Shown here: positions 34,223 through 43,053 of the stretch, piece after piece
Position numbering within the stretch: the stretch's first letter is position 1
Layout: each line of letters opens with the position of its first letter
Source of the DNA: Paludibacterium paludis
GTDB taxonomy: Bacteria; Pseudomonadota; Gammaproteobacteria; Burkholderiales; Chromobacteriaceae
Length of the DNA stretch: 64,000 nt
Assembly: GCF_018802605.1 (NCBI RefSeq)
Contig: NZ_CP069161.1
Coordinates: 3,224,001 to 3,288,000 of the forward strand
Direction: 5' to 3'
Made by a program: the position numbers and the translations under genes
The notes under the pieces: model-generated
Told to the model about the DNA's origin: nothing
What the model saw: only the letters and a program-made list of their open reading frames with translations
Database searches by the model: none

Positions 34223-34480
34223 AAATCCATGGGGACACGATGGCGTCGTCCGGGGCGGGCGGCGCCAGGCGCTTTTTCCATGGGGAACCTTCCCGACACC
34301 CATAAAAAAATGTAAGCCTTTGAAAAGATAAACAATAATACATTGATGCTTAAGTTGATTTCCATGGGGGTCCCCCTTCCCCCGGACTCTCCCGGCAACG
34401 GCGGCGGTGGGCGCCGCCGTTATCCCAGGTGGAACGAGATTGCCTCCGCGATGGCGACAAGAGAAACGAAAGGAGCCGGG

Positions 34481-35311
34481 ATGAAGGCTGGAACACTTTT
34501 CCTGGCAGGGCTGTTCGCCCTGCTCTTTCAGGCCGGCACGCATGCGGCCTGCGACCGGCCCTGGCGCGTGGGTGTCTATGACCATCTGCCCTTCCAGGGC
34601 TTCACCGCCCGGGGCGAGCCGACCGGCATCGAGGTCGATCTGGTGAAACTCGCCGCGGCCAGGTCCGGCTGCCAGGTCCGCTTTGAAAGTATTCCCTGGA
34701 AGCGGCAGCTCAGTTACGCGGAACGAGGGGCCGTCGATTTCGTCATGGGCGCGGGCAAACGCAAGGACAGGGAAGCGTACCTATATTATTTCGAGCCTTA
34801 CATCTATGAGCCATCCGTGTTCATTCAACTGGAAAAAGCGGCCCGCCTGCACCCGCTGACGTCCCTGCAAGGTATCACCCGAGAAAAGGAAAGCTTCATG
34901 GTTGCTGCCCTGAACGGAGCTTCCTACAGCCAAAGCTACGACGAACTGCTCAAGAATCCGGACTTCGTCCGCCACCTGAGCTACACGCCCAGCAATGAGA
35001 TCAGCGTCCGGCTTCTTCTGGCCGGGCGGGTGGATATTGCGCTGTTCGCGGATCTGCACGAACCGGACGAGATTTTCCGGCGGTTGGGGATCAGGGAAAA
35101 GATCCGTATCTATCCGGTGGACGAAAGCAGCCGGGAGGATGAATACGCGTATTTCGCCTTCAGCAAGAAAGCGCTCGATGACGTCAGGGCCGGCGAGATC
35201 AATGCCGCGATCATCGCCATCACCCGCAGCCCGGCGTTCGAAGCCATGCTGCTCAAGTATTTCACCGATAGTGAAATCCGTGTGCTTACCCGCAACGCGG
35301 ACAAGCGTTAA
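34481..35311 (+). CDS. Periplasmic solute-binding protein, family 3
   Basis: A 276-residue protein with a signal peptide (LFLAGLFALLFQAG, cleavage after THA). It follows the SBP_bac_3 pattern: VGVYDHLPFQGF, GIEVDLVKLAAARSGCQVRFESIPW and the later VDFVMGAGKRKDRE, but differs from amino-acid binders in the C-terminal half. The ATG at 34481 has AAGGAG upstream. No permease or ATPase is next to it, so it may be an orphan sensor-like or scavenging protein. The 258-base gap before it holds three copies of TCCATGGGG. Confidence 0.85.
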   Translation: MKAGTLFLAGLFALLFQAGTHAACDRPWRVGVYDHLPFQGFTARGEPTGIEVDLVKLAAARSGCQVRFESIPWKRQLSYAERGAVDFVMGAGKRKDREAYLYYFEPYIYEPSVFIQLEKAARLHPLTSLQGITREKESFMVAALNGASYSQSYDELLKNPDFVRHLSYTPSNEISVRLLLAGRVDIALFADLHEPDEIFRRLGIREKIRIYPVDESSREDEYAYFAFSKKALDDVRAGEINAAIIAITRSPAFEAMLLKYFTDSEIRVLTRNADKR

Positions 35312-35466
35312 GCCGCGCCGCGCAAGGCCTTGGGTCCGCCGAACCGGCGCAAGCGCCGAGACATGCCTGGTGTTACGCTCAGTCCGGTTTCACTCATCAT
35401 GCGCGCCGTTCGCCGGCCAAGGTTTCAGCGGCCTCCCGGACGATCGGCAAACTTCCTTCGGTCACT

Positions 35467-36921
35467 TCAATACCATTCCCATTTCTGCCAGAAGCCATGC
35501 GGACTCTTTGCCGCCAGCATGGGAAGATTGGCGCTGGAGAACGTCAGCAGCGAGCCTGGCATCGACATGTTGCGCCACTGACCCTCGGTTTCCTGCCAGA
35601 GCGCGACTGGCTCCGTCGCACCGCCTTCATCCGGACGCCTCAGCGCGAGCCGGGCATCGCCGCCGCCGTGCGTGGACTCACGCACCAGGTAGTGCCCGGT
35701 CGCCGTGGCCAGCAGGCCGCCGTCGGAGTGCTCCCACAGTTGCAGGACATTGTCCGGATCGCACGACGCGATATGGACATTCATGTCCATGCTCATCATG
35801 TCGAAATATTGGGGCATTGCCGATTTCGAGCGCTTGTCGCGCCTTGGCCGCGCTTCAAGACACATGGTCTTGTCGTGACTGGAAACGATCTGGCGGACCC
35901 GGTGCCGGTAGCTCGGGCTCACATCGACGGACAGATGCGCCAGCACCGGCGTGCCCTCGAATGTGAAAAACTCCACATGCAAGGAAAACAGCCCTTTTGA
36001 CACGCTGTTCGGCAATGCCTCCACCTCCAGCTCGAACACATTGCCCGGCCGCTGGGTCACCATGACGTTCAAACGATTGTTGTCGTCGCGCCGCAACTCA
36101 TAGGAGCGCACCGTCACATGCGGGGGCAAGGCCAGGCGGACTGTCCGGCGAGCCCCCGGAACGAGATTCAGGATGCGCTTGCTGACGTCGACGGACAGAC
36201 CGTTGAATCCGAACGGTCGGCAGGCCTCGCGCCGCGAGTTTACCGGGTAAATGCGTCGCACCCCCGCTATGTCGCCCGCCGACAAGGTATCCCGCTCCGT
36301 AACGCGCAGCGGTCTTGCGGGATCCCGCGGAGGAAACAAGGACGGTTCGCCATGCGTGACGGAGTCGAAATCGTAGGCGCCGATCGCGAGGGCATGGCGC
36401 CGGATCGAATCATTGGGATCCTGGCCGTCATCGTTCACCACTACCTTTACATTGCGGTCGCGGTCCGAACGCTGATGCTCGTGCAAAAATCCCAGCGCAT
36501 GCATCAGCTCATGCAGGGCGATATGGCCCTCCGAACCTTCATTGAGCTCCAGCATCTGCGGACCGCCGATCATGCCGACGTTGGATGTGCTGGCGACCTT
36601 GCCGGGAATGTTAACCACATAAAGATAGTCGGACTCATAGGTTCGCTCGACAAAACACACCCCGGTCGAGTCGGATAGATGCCGCGCCGCCCGCAAAAAA
36701 GCGTGCCGTGTACGATGGTCGGTGCTGCCGAGCGCATAAGGGATCGGCATCGGCCAGCGTTTTGCCGTCGTGGACACGACCGCGCGCGGCGAACGCCGCG
36801 GCGCGGAAGTCTCGTCCTCCCCGGGCAGGGTCAAGGACAAAGCCGATCCGGGAGCGACCAGAAGCGCGGCAATGGAAGCGGCCGCCACGGGAGGGAAAAT
36901 ACTGCGGGAGTTTCTTGCCAT
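35467..36921 (-). CDS. Secreted astacin-like zinc metalloprotease (M12A)
   Basis: A 484-residue protein with a signal peptide (about 1-28). The zinc site HELMHALGFLHEHQR gives H137, E138, H141 and H147, a textbook astacin motif, with RSDRD following. The Met-turn that should read SVMHY is SVTHG (T189, G191), so the structural Met and the fifth ligand Tyr are missing. A C-terminal part of about 240 residues has a beta-rich section and a ricin-like section (CLEARP..NVLQLWEH..GHYLV). The ATG at 36921 follows GGAGTAAC. It should act outside the cell; catalytic activity is uncertain. Confidence 0.87.
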   Translation of the reverse strand: MARNSRSIFPPVAAASIAALLVAPGSALSLTLPGEDETSAPRRSPRAVVSTTAKRWPMPIPYALGSTDHRTRHAFLRAARHLSDSTGVCFVERTYESDYLYVVNIPGKVASTSNVGMIGGPQMLELNEGSEGHIALHELMHALGFLHEHQRSDRDRNVKVVVNDDGQDPNDSIRRHALAIGAYDFDSVTHGEPSLFPPRDPARPLRVTERDTLSAGDIAGVRRIYPVNSRREACRPFGFNGLSVDVSKRILNLVPGARRTVRLALPPHVTVRSYELRRDDNNRLNVMVTQRPGNVFELEVEALPNSVSKGLFSLHVEFFTFEGTPVLAHLSVDVSPSYRHRVRQIVSSHDKTMCLEARPRRDKRSKSAMPQYFDMMSMDMNVHIASCDPDNVLQLWEHSDGGLLATATGHYLVRESTHGGGDARLALRRPDEGGATEPVALWQETEGQWRNMSMPGSLLTFSSANLPMLAAKSPHGFWQKWEWY

Positions 36922-37040
36922 TTCTGTTACTCCTTTTCAGTTATTTGCAATCACCTCCTCCACCAAGTTTTTGTTTAAAATCGTAATGCGCCATATGTTT
37001 CGCAGTAAAGAACCGGCGGCGACAACGCGGCGCGGCAGGA

Positions 37041-37976
37041 TCAACGCGCAAGCCGGTCGCTCGGGGTGCCGACTTCGAACTTCATCCATACGCGGCGCAA
37101 GGCTCTGGCCGAACCGAAGCCCGCACCATCGGCGGCGCGTTCCACCGACATCCCCTGCGACAGCAGGATTCGCGCGAGCGCGATGCGCAGCCTTTGCTGG
37201 TATTCGACAATGCCGATGCCCGCCTCCTCCCGGAAAAGCCGCGTCAGGTGCCGGCCGCTGACATGCGCCGTCCGGGCCAGATCGGACACGGACCAGTGCC
37301 GGTCTGGCGCTTTCGCGATGGCATCCTGGGCGCGGTGGACGGCGGGATGCAGATGATTGCGAAAGGCGAGCCAGGGCGAGCGCTGGGGATCATCTCCGGC
37401 GCGCCTGACGTAGAGCACCATGCGGCGCGCCACCCGAGCCGCGACGTCCGGACCGGCATGGCGTTCGATCAGGGCCAGGGCAAGATCGATGCCGGTGCTG
37501 ATACCCGCCGATGTGCATACCGGCCCGTCCTCGACGAAAATCCGGTTTTCCAGGACACGCGCCAGTGGCGCCATGCGCCGCAACTCGTCGACGTGGGCAT
37601 GGTGCGTCGTGCATGCGCGGCCATCGAGCAAACCCGCCATTCCGGCGAGCAGCGCGCCGGAGCAAACCGTGGCGATGCGCGCCCCGTCACGGGCCAGTCG
37701 CGTCATCCACGCCATCGCCGTTTGCGCCGCGCCGGTCCGTAAATCCGCCACCTCAAGGGTTCCGCACACGATCAGCAGGGCGTCCGGCCCCAGATCATCG
37801 GGGAGCGGATCAATGCGCGACACCATGCCCAGCGAGTTCGGGCAATCGGGAACGGGACCGGCCATGCGCAAACGGAACGGCGCCCCCTCCTGCGCCGCCA
37901 TGCGGAATGCTTCGGCGGGTCCGACAAAGTCCAGAGCGATATAATTGGGCAACAACAGAAAACAGACGTTGATCAT
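37041..37976 (-). CDS. GlxA-type regulator: DJ-1/PfpI domain plus AraC helix-turn-helix
   Basis: A 311-residue protein. Residues about 1-170 are a DJ-1/PfpI-like domain (LLLPNYIALDFVGPAEAF; IATVCSGALLAGMAG with the nucleophile-elbow Cys). Residues about 215-300 are an AraC DNA-binding domain (WSVSDLARTAHVSGRHLTRLFREEAG and a second helix-turn-helix). The ATG at 37976 begins MINVCFLLLPN, a typical family start; the frame is open further upstream without support. GlxA regulators often control catabolism of small amines or amino acids. The target is unknown; the neighbours on both sides point away from or toward it without a clear partner. Confidence 0.9.
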   Translation of the reverse strand: MINVCFLLLPNYIALDFVGPAEAFRMAAQEGAPFRLRMAGPVPDCPNSLGMVSRIDPLPDDLGPDALLIVCGTLEVADLRTGAAQTAMAWMTRLARDGARIATVCSGALLAGMAGLLDGRACTTHHAHVDELRRMAPLARVLENRIFVEDGPVCTSAGISTGIDLALALIERHAGPDVAARVARRMVLYVRRAGDDPQRSPWLAFRNHLHPAVHRAQDAIAKAPDRHWSVSDLARTAHVSGRHLTRLFREEAGIGIVEYQQRLRIALARILLSQGMSVERAADGAGFGSARALRRVWMKFEVGTPSDRLAR

Positions 37977-38130
37977 CGAACCTCGCGATCGGTGAAGCTT
38001 GCGAAATGAGGCGATGGGCAATAACCGGTACACTCGCATGAGCGCCGGACCTTTGCGTCGCCATCCCGGTCAGGCTGCCCGAATCGCCCGCGCGGGGCAA
38101 CAGGACCGCGCCATGTTATGAAAGCCCCTC

Positions 38131-38460
38131 ATGCCCAACGATACCCTCGCGGAGCGCGCGCAACTGGATGCTCTGCCCGGCCCCTTGCTCGTCGAGTTCG
38201 GCGCCACCTGGTGCCCGCATTGCCAGGCCGCCGCGCCGCTGATCGAACGCGCCCTGGACACGGTCTCCGGCATCCGCCACATCAAGATCGAGGACGGGCC
38301 GGGCCAGCCCCTGGGCCGCTCGTTCAGGGTAAGGCTCTGGCCCACCCTGATTTTTCTGGTGGAAGGCCGGGAGATCGCCCGGCTTGTCCGCCCGGACGAC
38401 GAACGCGCCATCGCCGATGAACTGGCCAGGCTGGCCGCGTCAATTCCCGGGCGCGAGTGA
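38131..38460 (+). CDS. Thioredoxin-like protein
   Basis: A 109-residue cytoplasmic thioredoxin fold with the active site WCPHC (C28, C31) in FGATWCPHCQAAAPLIE, the fold cis-Pro in RLWPTLIF, and the end ARLAASIPGRE. The CPHC centre resembles DsbA-like chemistry more than classic thioredoxin CGPC and suggests a stronger oxidant. There is no signal peptide. It overlaps the convergent isochorismatase-like gene by 21 bases at its end. Confidence 0.88.
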   Translation: MPNDTLAERAQLDALPGPLLVEFGATWCPHCQAAAPLIERALDTVSGIRHIKIEDGPGQPLGRSFRVRLWPTLIFLVEGREIARLVRPDDERAIADELARLAASIPGRE

Positions 38461-38997
38461 CGCCAGCACTTCGTCGATCGTCGACACCGTCGCAAAGCGC
38501 CCCGCCAGAACGGTCTCGGTACGCTCGACCAGATCCGTCGCGGTCAGCACCCGCCCGGTTCCGGGATGCGTCATGTCGAAGGTCAGCGTCGCCTCCGATA
38601 CGAAATCCACCCGGTAGCCCAGATCGGAAGCGACACGGGCGGTGGTTTCGCAGCACTGCTCGGTGCGGATGCCGGAAACGATCAGATGGTCGATGCCCCG
38701 CGTGCGCAGCCAACGGTCAAGACCGGTGTCCGTGAAGGCATTGTGCACATGCTTGACGAACGTCGCGTCCGGGCCGGCCGGCAACCAGTCCATCGGCCGC
38801 ACCAGACCGGAGCGGGGCGAAAACGCTTCGTCGCCGTCCTCGTGCAGGATATGGACAATCGGCACGCCAAGCGCCCGGCAACCGCCGATCAGCGCAAGCA
38901 GCCTGTCGCGCAGAGCCGGCAGCGCCGCTTCGTTCCAGTACGGACGGTGACGGAAAGATTCCTGGACATCGATGACGACAAGAGCGGAAGCGGGCAT
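38440..38997 (-). CDS. Isochorismatase-like cysteine hydrolase
   Basis: A 185-residue protein of the isochorismatase/nicotinamidase fold. The catalytic triad can be read as D10 (VVIDVQESF), K82 (FVKHVHNAF) and C115 (GIRTEQCCETTARVA). The ATG at 38997 has AAAGGAGAG upstream. Such enzymes hydrolyse amides or vinyl ethers; without a partner domain this one is unlikely to make a siderophore by itself. It is alone on its strand. Confidence 0.9.
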   Translation of the reverse strand: MPASALVVIDVQESFRHRPYWNEAALPALRDRLLALIGGCRALGVPIVHILHEDGDEAFSPRSGLVRPMDWLPAGPDATFVKHVHNAFTDTGLDRWLRTRGIDHLIVSGIRTEQCCETTARVASDLGYRVDFVSEATLTFDMTHPGTGRVLTATDLVERTETVLAGRFATVSTIDEVLASLAPGN

Positions 38998-39103
38998 GAG
39001 CCTCTCCTTTTCTGTGGGTTGACTCCCGCTATTCTGACCGGCTCCCCCGACCCGAAACAGACCGTTCCCCGACACTGACAGGACCGATCGCGCCATATCC
39101 GGA

Positions 39104-39454
39104 TCAGGACGGGAAGCGCTGTGTCCTCAGCAGGCGCGGCATCAGGGCCAGCGGCGGGAATACCGGCATGGCGGGCGCCGGCTCCAGTCCCAGGGTCGTC
39201 AGCGTGGCTTCGCGGATGAACGCTTTCCAGCGCGGGGCATCAGCGCCGTCGGCGAACTGGATCAGTCCGACCTGGCGTCCCAGGCTCACGCAACGGAACA
39301 GGTACTCGAACCGGAACACCGCGGCCCGTCGGCCCTCCCACTGCGTCAACACGGTTTCGGCCGCGCCACCCGGGCATGATGAATCGAAGCGGTGCGCGGT
39401 TGCTCGCGGGCTTGTGGAAACATCACGGGACGGCCATCGACATGCGCCCGGCAC
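39104..39454 (-). CDS. Uncertain ORF, no recognised domain
   Basis: Up to 116 residues. The C-terminal 80 residues (from about AAETVLTQWEGRRAAVFRFE) have normal amino-acid composition and could be a short protein or the end of a decayed gene. The N-terminal part overlaps a sigma-factor remnant on the other strand and is not convincing. No good start or ribosome site. Marked as uncertain. Confidence 0.3.
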   Translation of the reverse strand: MPGACRWPSRDVSTSPRATAHRFDSSCPGGAAETVLTQWEGRRAAVFRFEYLFRCVSLGRQVGLIQFADGADAPRWKAFIREATLTTLGLEPAPAMPVFPPLALMPRLLRTQRFPS

Positions 39455-39612
39455 GCATCAACGGGATGACAGGGCGGCTGTTTCTCGACAGAACGACGGG
39501 ACGCATCGCGATGAGCCTCGCGCTCGGCATCGGTCCCGACGGCCTGATCCACGGACTCTGCGCCATGCGCAATCCGGACAAACTTCCCTCCTCTTCGCCG
39601 GCTTGCGTCTGA
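39376..39612 (+). pseudogene. Remnant of an ECF (SigJ-like) sigma factor, C-terminal end
   Basis: Up to 78 residues. RPARINGMTGRLFL, followed by a short strand and GPDGLIHGLCAMRNPDKL, matches the end of the SnoaL-like C-terminal domain of ECF41/SigJ-type sigma factors, which finish in a block like AVRNPDKL. The sigma domains that should precede are absent and no start with a ribosome site is seen. It is best taken as a truncated leftover. Confidence 0.6.
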
Positions 39613-39854
39613 GCGGCAAAACCGTCCTGCCACCCGGCCAGGATTGCCCCGACTAACCAGTTCCGTCGTACCTCGCCGGCATCGCACCTCCCCGCCTTCG
39701 GCATGCGGTCATAGGCCGCACCATTCACGACAATAACATTTTTGCAACACCGCATCCTCACCCGGGTTCCCAACCAGGGAAAGGCGTGATAGTTTAAATG
39801 TGCTTTTTACGCAAATTTATTAAAGAAACAGCCAAACAAACAAAGGACATTATC

Positions 39855-39953
39855 ATGCTTGAAGTGACCGCCATCATCATCACCACCTGCTTGCTGACCA
39901 TGATCGTCAACACACTGCGCGACGCCCGCCAGGTGACCAACAATGGAGTCTGA
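39855..39953 (+). CDS. Small hydrophobic protein, 32 residues
   Basis: ATG at 39855 with AAAGGA seven bases before, ending at 39953. The start MLEVTAIIITTCLLTMIVN is one short hydrophobic segment, followed by TLRDARQVTNNGV. It stands alone between unrelated genes and is followed by a very strong terminator at 39996, so it seems to be a one-gene transcript. This size and form fit single-span membrane peptides. No family is recognised. Confidence 0.6.
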   Translation: MLEVTAIIITTCLLTMIVNTLRDARQVTNNGV

Positions 39954-39995
39954 CAAATCTGAAAAATCCGATAAACGTATAACACCTTATAAATC

Positions 39996-40028
39996 AACAG
40001 GCTGAATCAAAACGATTCAGCCTGTTTT
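39996..40028. terminator. Strong terminator after the small membrane peptide gene
   Basis: AACAGGCTGAATC-AAAAC-GATTCAGCCTGTT: a perfect 13-bp stem with a five-base loop, then TTC. With an A-rich left flank it could also work leftward. Confidence 0.88.
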
Positions 40029-40163
40029 CATTCCAGACTTCGCTCTCCTTCTCAGTGTCGTCAGGCGACAGTCCGGCGCGACGCCGGCAAAACGCAAATA
40101 TAAGAAAATCATTCAATACGCGAAAAAATGTTTTTCAAAACATGGCGTCAATGAAAAACATCA

Positions 40164-41078
40164 TCACCTTTGCAGCCGCGGCCTCCGTCCGTTGTACACC
40201 GACCAGCGCCCCAACAGCCCGGGACCGAACACGTTCACCACCAGCCCGCCCAGCAGCAAGCCCGCTCCCGCCCATTGCCAGCCGCTCAGACGCTCACCGA
40301 GAAAAACCCACGCGCTAAGCACGCCGAACAGGGGAACGAGAAGGCTGTAGGGCGCCACGATATTGGCCGGATGGCGGCTCAACAACCGCGCCCACTGACC
40401 GTACCCGAACAAGGAGGCGACCACCGCCAGATAGCCCACCGCGAACAGGCTCTTGAACTGCAAGAGCGCGGCCAAATGAATCTGCTCGCGCTCGAGTCCC
40501 CAGGAAAACAGCCCGAACGGCACAACGAGAAACGGGCTGCACCAGACCACCACACCCAGCATGGCCGGCGTATGACCCCGGCGAATGAAGGCCCGGATCA
40601 CCACATTGGAAAACGCCCAGGAAGCGGCCGCGCAAAGCGTCAGCCCGAACCCCAGCCAGGAAACCGTCGTGGAGCCGGTGGCATAGGCCAGGCACCACAG
40701 GCCGGCAAAACCGATGACCAGCCCCAGCACCTGGAGCGGACTGAACGATTCTTTCAACCAGAGAAAAGCGATGATCAGCGTCAGGAATGCCTGGCTTTGC
40801 AGCACGATGGAAGCGATCCCCGCCGGCATGCCCAGCTTGATGGCCAGAAACAGACAGGAAAACTGTCCGAACCCCATCGCCAGGCCGTACAGCGCCAGCC
40901 ATCCCGCGGGCAGACGCGGTCGCGGCACAATCAGCATGCCGATCAGCGAGACGGCCAGAAAACGCAGGCCCCCGAGCAGAAACGGCGGCACTCCGGCCAA
41001 TCCCCACTTGATGACCACGAAATTGAATCCCCAGACGGCGACAATCCCCAGAGCGATAAATCGGTCGAACCACGGCAT
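40164..41078 (-). CDS. eamA: EamA-type amino-acid metabolite exporter
   Basis: A 304-residue membrane protein with ten segments and close likeness to E. coli EamA (YdeD), the O-acetylserine/cysteine exporter: WGFNFVVIKWGLAGVPPFLL, AIKLGMPAGIASIVLQSQAF, APYSLLVPLFGVLSAWV and WQWAGAGLLLGGLVVNVFGP. The ATG at 41078 has AGGAG at a good distance; the ATG at 41081 is too close. It is alone on its strand and diverges from siaA across about 160 bases. Confidence 0.9.
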   Translation of the reverse strand: MPWFDRFIALGIVAVWGFNFVVIKWGLAGVPPFLLGGLRFLAVSLIGMLIVPRPRLPAGWLALYGLAMGFGQFSCLFLAIKLGMPAGIASIVLQSQAFLTLIIAFLWLKESFSPLQVLGLVIGFAGLWCLAYATGSTTVSWLGFGLTLCAAASWAFSNVVIRAFIRRGHTPAMLGVVVWCSPFLVVPFGLFSWGLEREQIHLAALLQFKSLFAVGYLAVVASLFGYGQWARLLSRHPANIVAPYSLLVPLFGVLSAWVFLGERLSGWQWAGAGLLLGGLVVNVFGPGLLGRWSVYNGRRPRLQR

Positions 41079-41239
41079 CATGATCTCCTGTTGCGTCAGG
41101 ACATCATCATTACACGTCGCAAGGAAGGACGATACCTCATCTACTTCGTAGAATTGCAAAGGATATTTATTTGAAATAATTCTTTCAAGAAAAGCCGCTA
41201 ACATTGCGCCTTGTCCTTAACAATTCGGCACACCCAATC

Positions 41240-42478
41240 ATGCGCCCCACCCCGCTCTCCGCCGGCGATCTGCTGCAGGTCGCTCCGAGCGTCGAACCTG
41301 ACTGCACCAACCGCGAAGTGCTGGAACTGTTTGGCCGGCACAAGGCGTTGCCCTGCCTGCCAGTGATCGAGAGGGGCATCCCGATCGGCATGATCAACCG
41401 CAATCTGTTCGTCAGTCAGATGGCCAAGCCATTTCACCGGGAGGTTTTCGGGCGTAAGAGTTGCATCGCGTTCATGGACAAGAATCCGCTGGTCGTGGAT
41501 GCGGACACATCGCTGACCGACCTGTCGTATCTGGCCGTCGAGAGCGGAGAGAAAGCGCTCAACGACGGCTTCATCGTCACGCGCGACACGCAATACTGCG
41601 GGATCGGCAGCGCCACGGATCTGATGCGCGCCATCACCGACCAGACCACCAGCAAGAACCGCCAGATGATGGAGTCCATCCATTACGCCAGCGTGATCCA
41701 GACCTCGTTCCTGCGCCAGTCCGCCCGGGAAATGCGGGCCGCGCTCGACGATCACGTGATGATCTGGGAGCCGCGCGATGTGGTGGGCGGCGATTACTAT
41801 TACTTCCGGCGCCAGGAAAACGGTTTTTTCGCGGCGGTGATCGATTGCACCGGACATGGCGTGCCCGGCGCCTTCATGACGCTGATCATGGCCTCGGCGC
41901 TCGATCAGGTGCTCACCTCGTCAAGGCTGGACGATCCGGCCGCCCTGCTGTCCCGCGTCAACCGGCAAGTCAAGCAATCGCTCGGGCAATACGCGCCGGC
42001 CGACCGCTCGGTCATCCGGGGGGCCGGCTCGGACGATGGCATGGACGCGGCGTTCATGCATGTCGACCTGGCCGCCCGGCGGCTGACCTTCGCCGGGGCC
42101 AATACCCCGCTTTTCCTGCACCACCCCGGCGACGAGGCGATTCTCACCCTGGCCGGCAACCGCATGGGCGTCGCCTATGTCGATACCCCGGAAGACTACC
42201 GCTGGGACAACCACAGCGTGGCTCTCGCCCCGGGCAGCAGCGTGTGGGCCAGCAGCGACGGCATCATCGACCAGATCGGCTCGGAGCGGGGCATCGCCTT
42301 CGGCAAACGGCGCATGAAAGAGGTGCTGCTCGACCATATCGACGCCCCGCTGGAAGAACAGGGACGCCAGCTCATGCACAGCCTCTCGCGCTGGCAGGCC
42401 GCCGGCAACCAGCGCCGGCGCGACGATGTCAGCTTCATGGGCTTTCGCCTGCCTCGCGCCACCCCACCGGAACACTAG
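41240..42478 (+). CDS. siaA: SiaA-like PP2C phosphatase with N-terminal CBS-like domain
   Basis: About 412 residues. Residues about 1-135 resemble a CBS pair (ALPCLPVIERGIPIGMINRN; FIVTRDTQYCGIGSATDLM). Residues about 165-405 are a SpoIIE-type PP2C phosphatase: EPRDVVGGDYYYF and DCTGHGVPGAFMTLI carry metal-binding Asp residues, and ASSDGIIDQIG a later one. In Pseudomonas SiaA dephosphorylates SiaC, whereas SiaB phosphorylates it. The Pseudomonas SiaA sensor is membrane-bound; this one uses CBS instead. The start is uncertain: a TTG at 41204 is in frame and the ribosome site at 41240 is weak. Confidence 0.85.
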   Translation: MRPTPLSAGDLLQVAPSVEPDCTNREVLELFGRHKALPCLPVIERGIPIGMINRNLFVSQMAKPFHREVFGRKSCIAFMDKNPLVVDADTSLTDLSYLAVESGEKALNDGFIVTRDTQYCGIGSATDLMRAITDQTTSKNRQMMESIHYASVIQTSFLRQSAREMRAALDDHVMIWEPRDVVGGDYYYFRRQENGFFAAVIDCTGHGVPGAFMTLIMASALDQVLTSSRLDDPAALLSRVNRQVKQSLGQYAPADRSVIRGAGSDDGMDAAFMHVDLAARRLTFAGANTPLFLHHPGDEAILTLAGNRMGVAYVDTPEDYRWDNHSVALAPGSSVWASSDGIIDQIGSERGIAFGKRRMKEVLLDHIDAPLEEQGRQLMHSLSRWQAAGNQRRRDDVSFMGFRLPRATPPEH

Positions 42479-42481
42479 ACC

Positions 42482-43036
42482 ATGCTCGACCATTACCGCC
42501 GGTTCCGCGAACTGGCCGACAGCCACAAGGTGATTTTCTTTTACACCGGCACCTTTTCCCAGGCGGTGATTTCCGCCATGGCCGAAACACTGCGGACCCG
42601 GCTGACCGCCCAGGGACTCGCCGGCGTGAAGCAGCGCCGGCTGTATTCGAGCTTCATCGAAATGGCGCAGAACATCGTCCACTACTCGGCGGACACCATC
42701 ACCGACGAGCGCGCCGACGATCACGAACTGCGCAATGGGCAGATCCTCATCGGCGAGGAGAACGGCACCCACTTCATCGTCTGCGGCAACCGCATCGCGG
42801 AGCGGGACATGCCGCGGCTGGCGCGCAAGCTCGATGTGCTGCGCGCGATGAGCCGCGAGGATATCAAGGCGCTCTACCGGGATACCCTGCGCGCCGACAA
42901 CGAGGCGGCCAGCAAGGGCGCGGGATTGGGTTTCATCACGCTGGCGCGGGATGCCAGCGAACCGATCGAGTACCACTTCGAACCTTCAGGACAAGAACCG
43001 GCTTTCGTGATGTTCTACCTGAAAGCCATCATCTGA
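42482..43036 (+). CDS. siaB: SiaB-family protein kinase
   Basis: A 184-residue protein with the SiaB pattern: KVIFFYTGTFSQAVISAMAE, SSFIEMAQNIVHYS (GHKL-like N box, EMAQN) and KGAGLGFITLARDAS (G box). It phosphorylates SiaC on a Ser or Thr in the characterised system. It starts three bases after the siaA stop codon and is followed by siaC after 17 bases, so all three form one operon. Confidence 0.93.
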   Translation: MLDHYRRFRELADSHKVIFFYTGTFSQAVISAMAETLRTRLTAQGLAGVKQRRLYSSFIEMAQNIVHYSADTITDERADDHELRNGQILIGEENGTHFIVCGNRIAERDMPRLARKLDVLRAMSREDIKALYRDTLRADNEAASKGAGLGFITLARDASEPIEYHFEPSGQEPAFVMFYLKAII

Positions 43037-43053
43037 TACGACGGAACCTCACC

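Noticed and set aside
34138-34398. Minus-strand ORF between the EamA-type gene and the solute-binding protein
   Set aside because: It owes its shape to the repeated TCCATGGGG word; no ribosome site or family.
39794-39997. Minus-strand 67-codon hydrophobic frame across the 32-residue peptide gene
   Set aside because: No ribosome site, and the plus-strand peptide has a good ribosome site and terminator.
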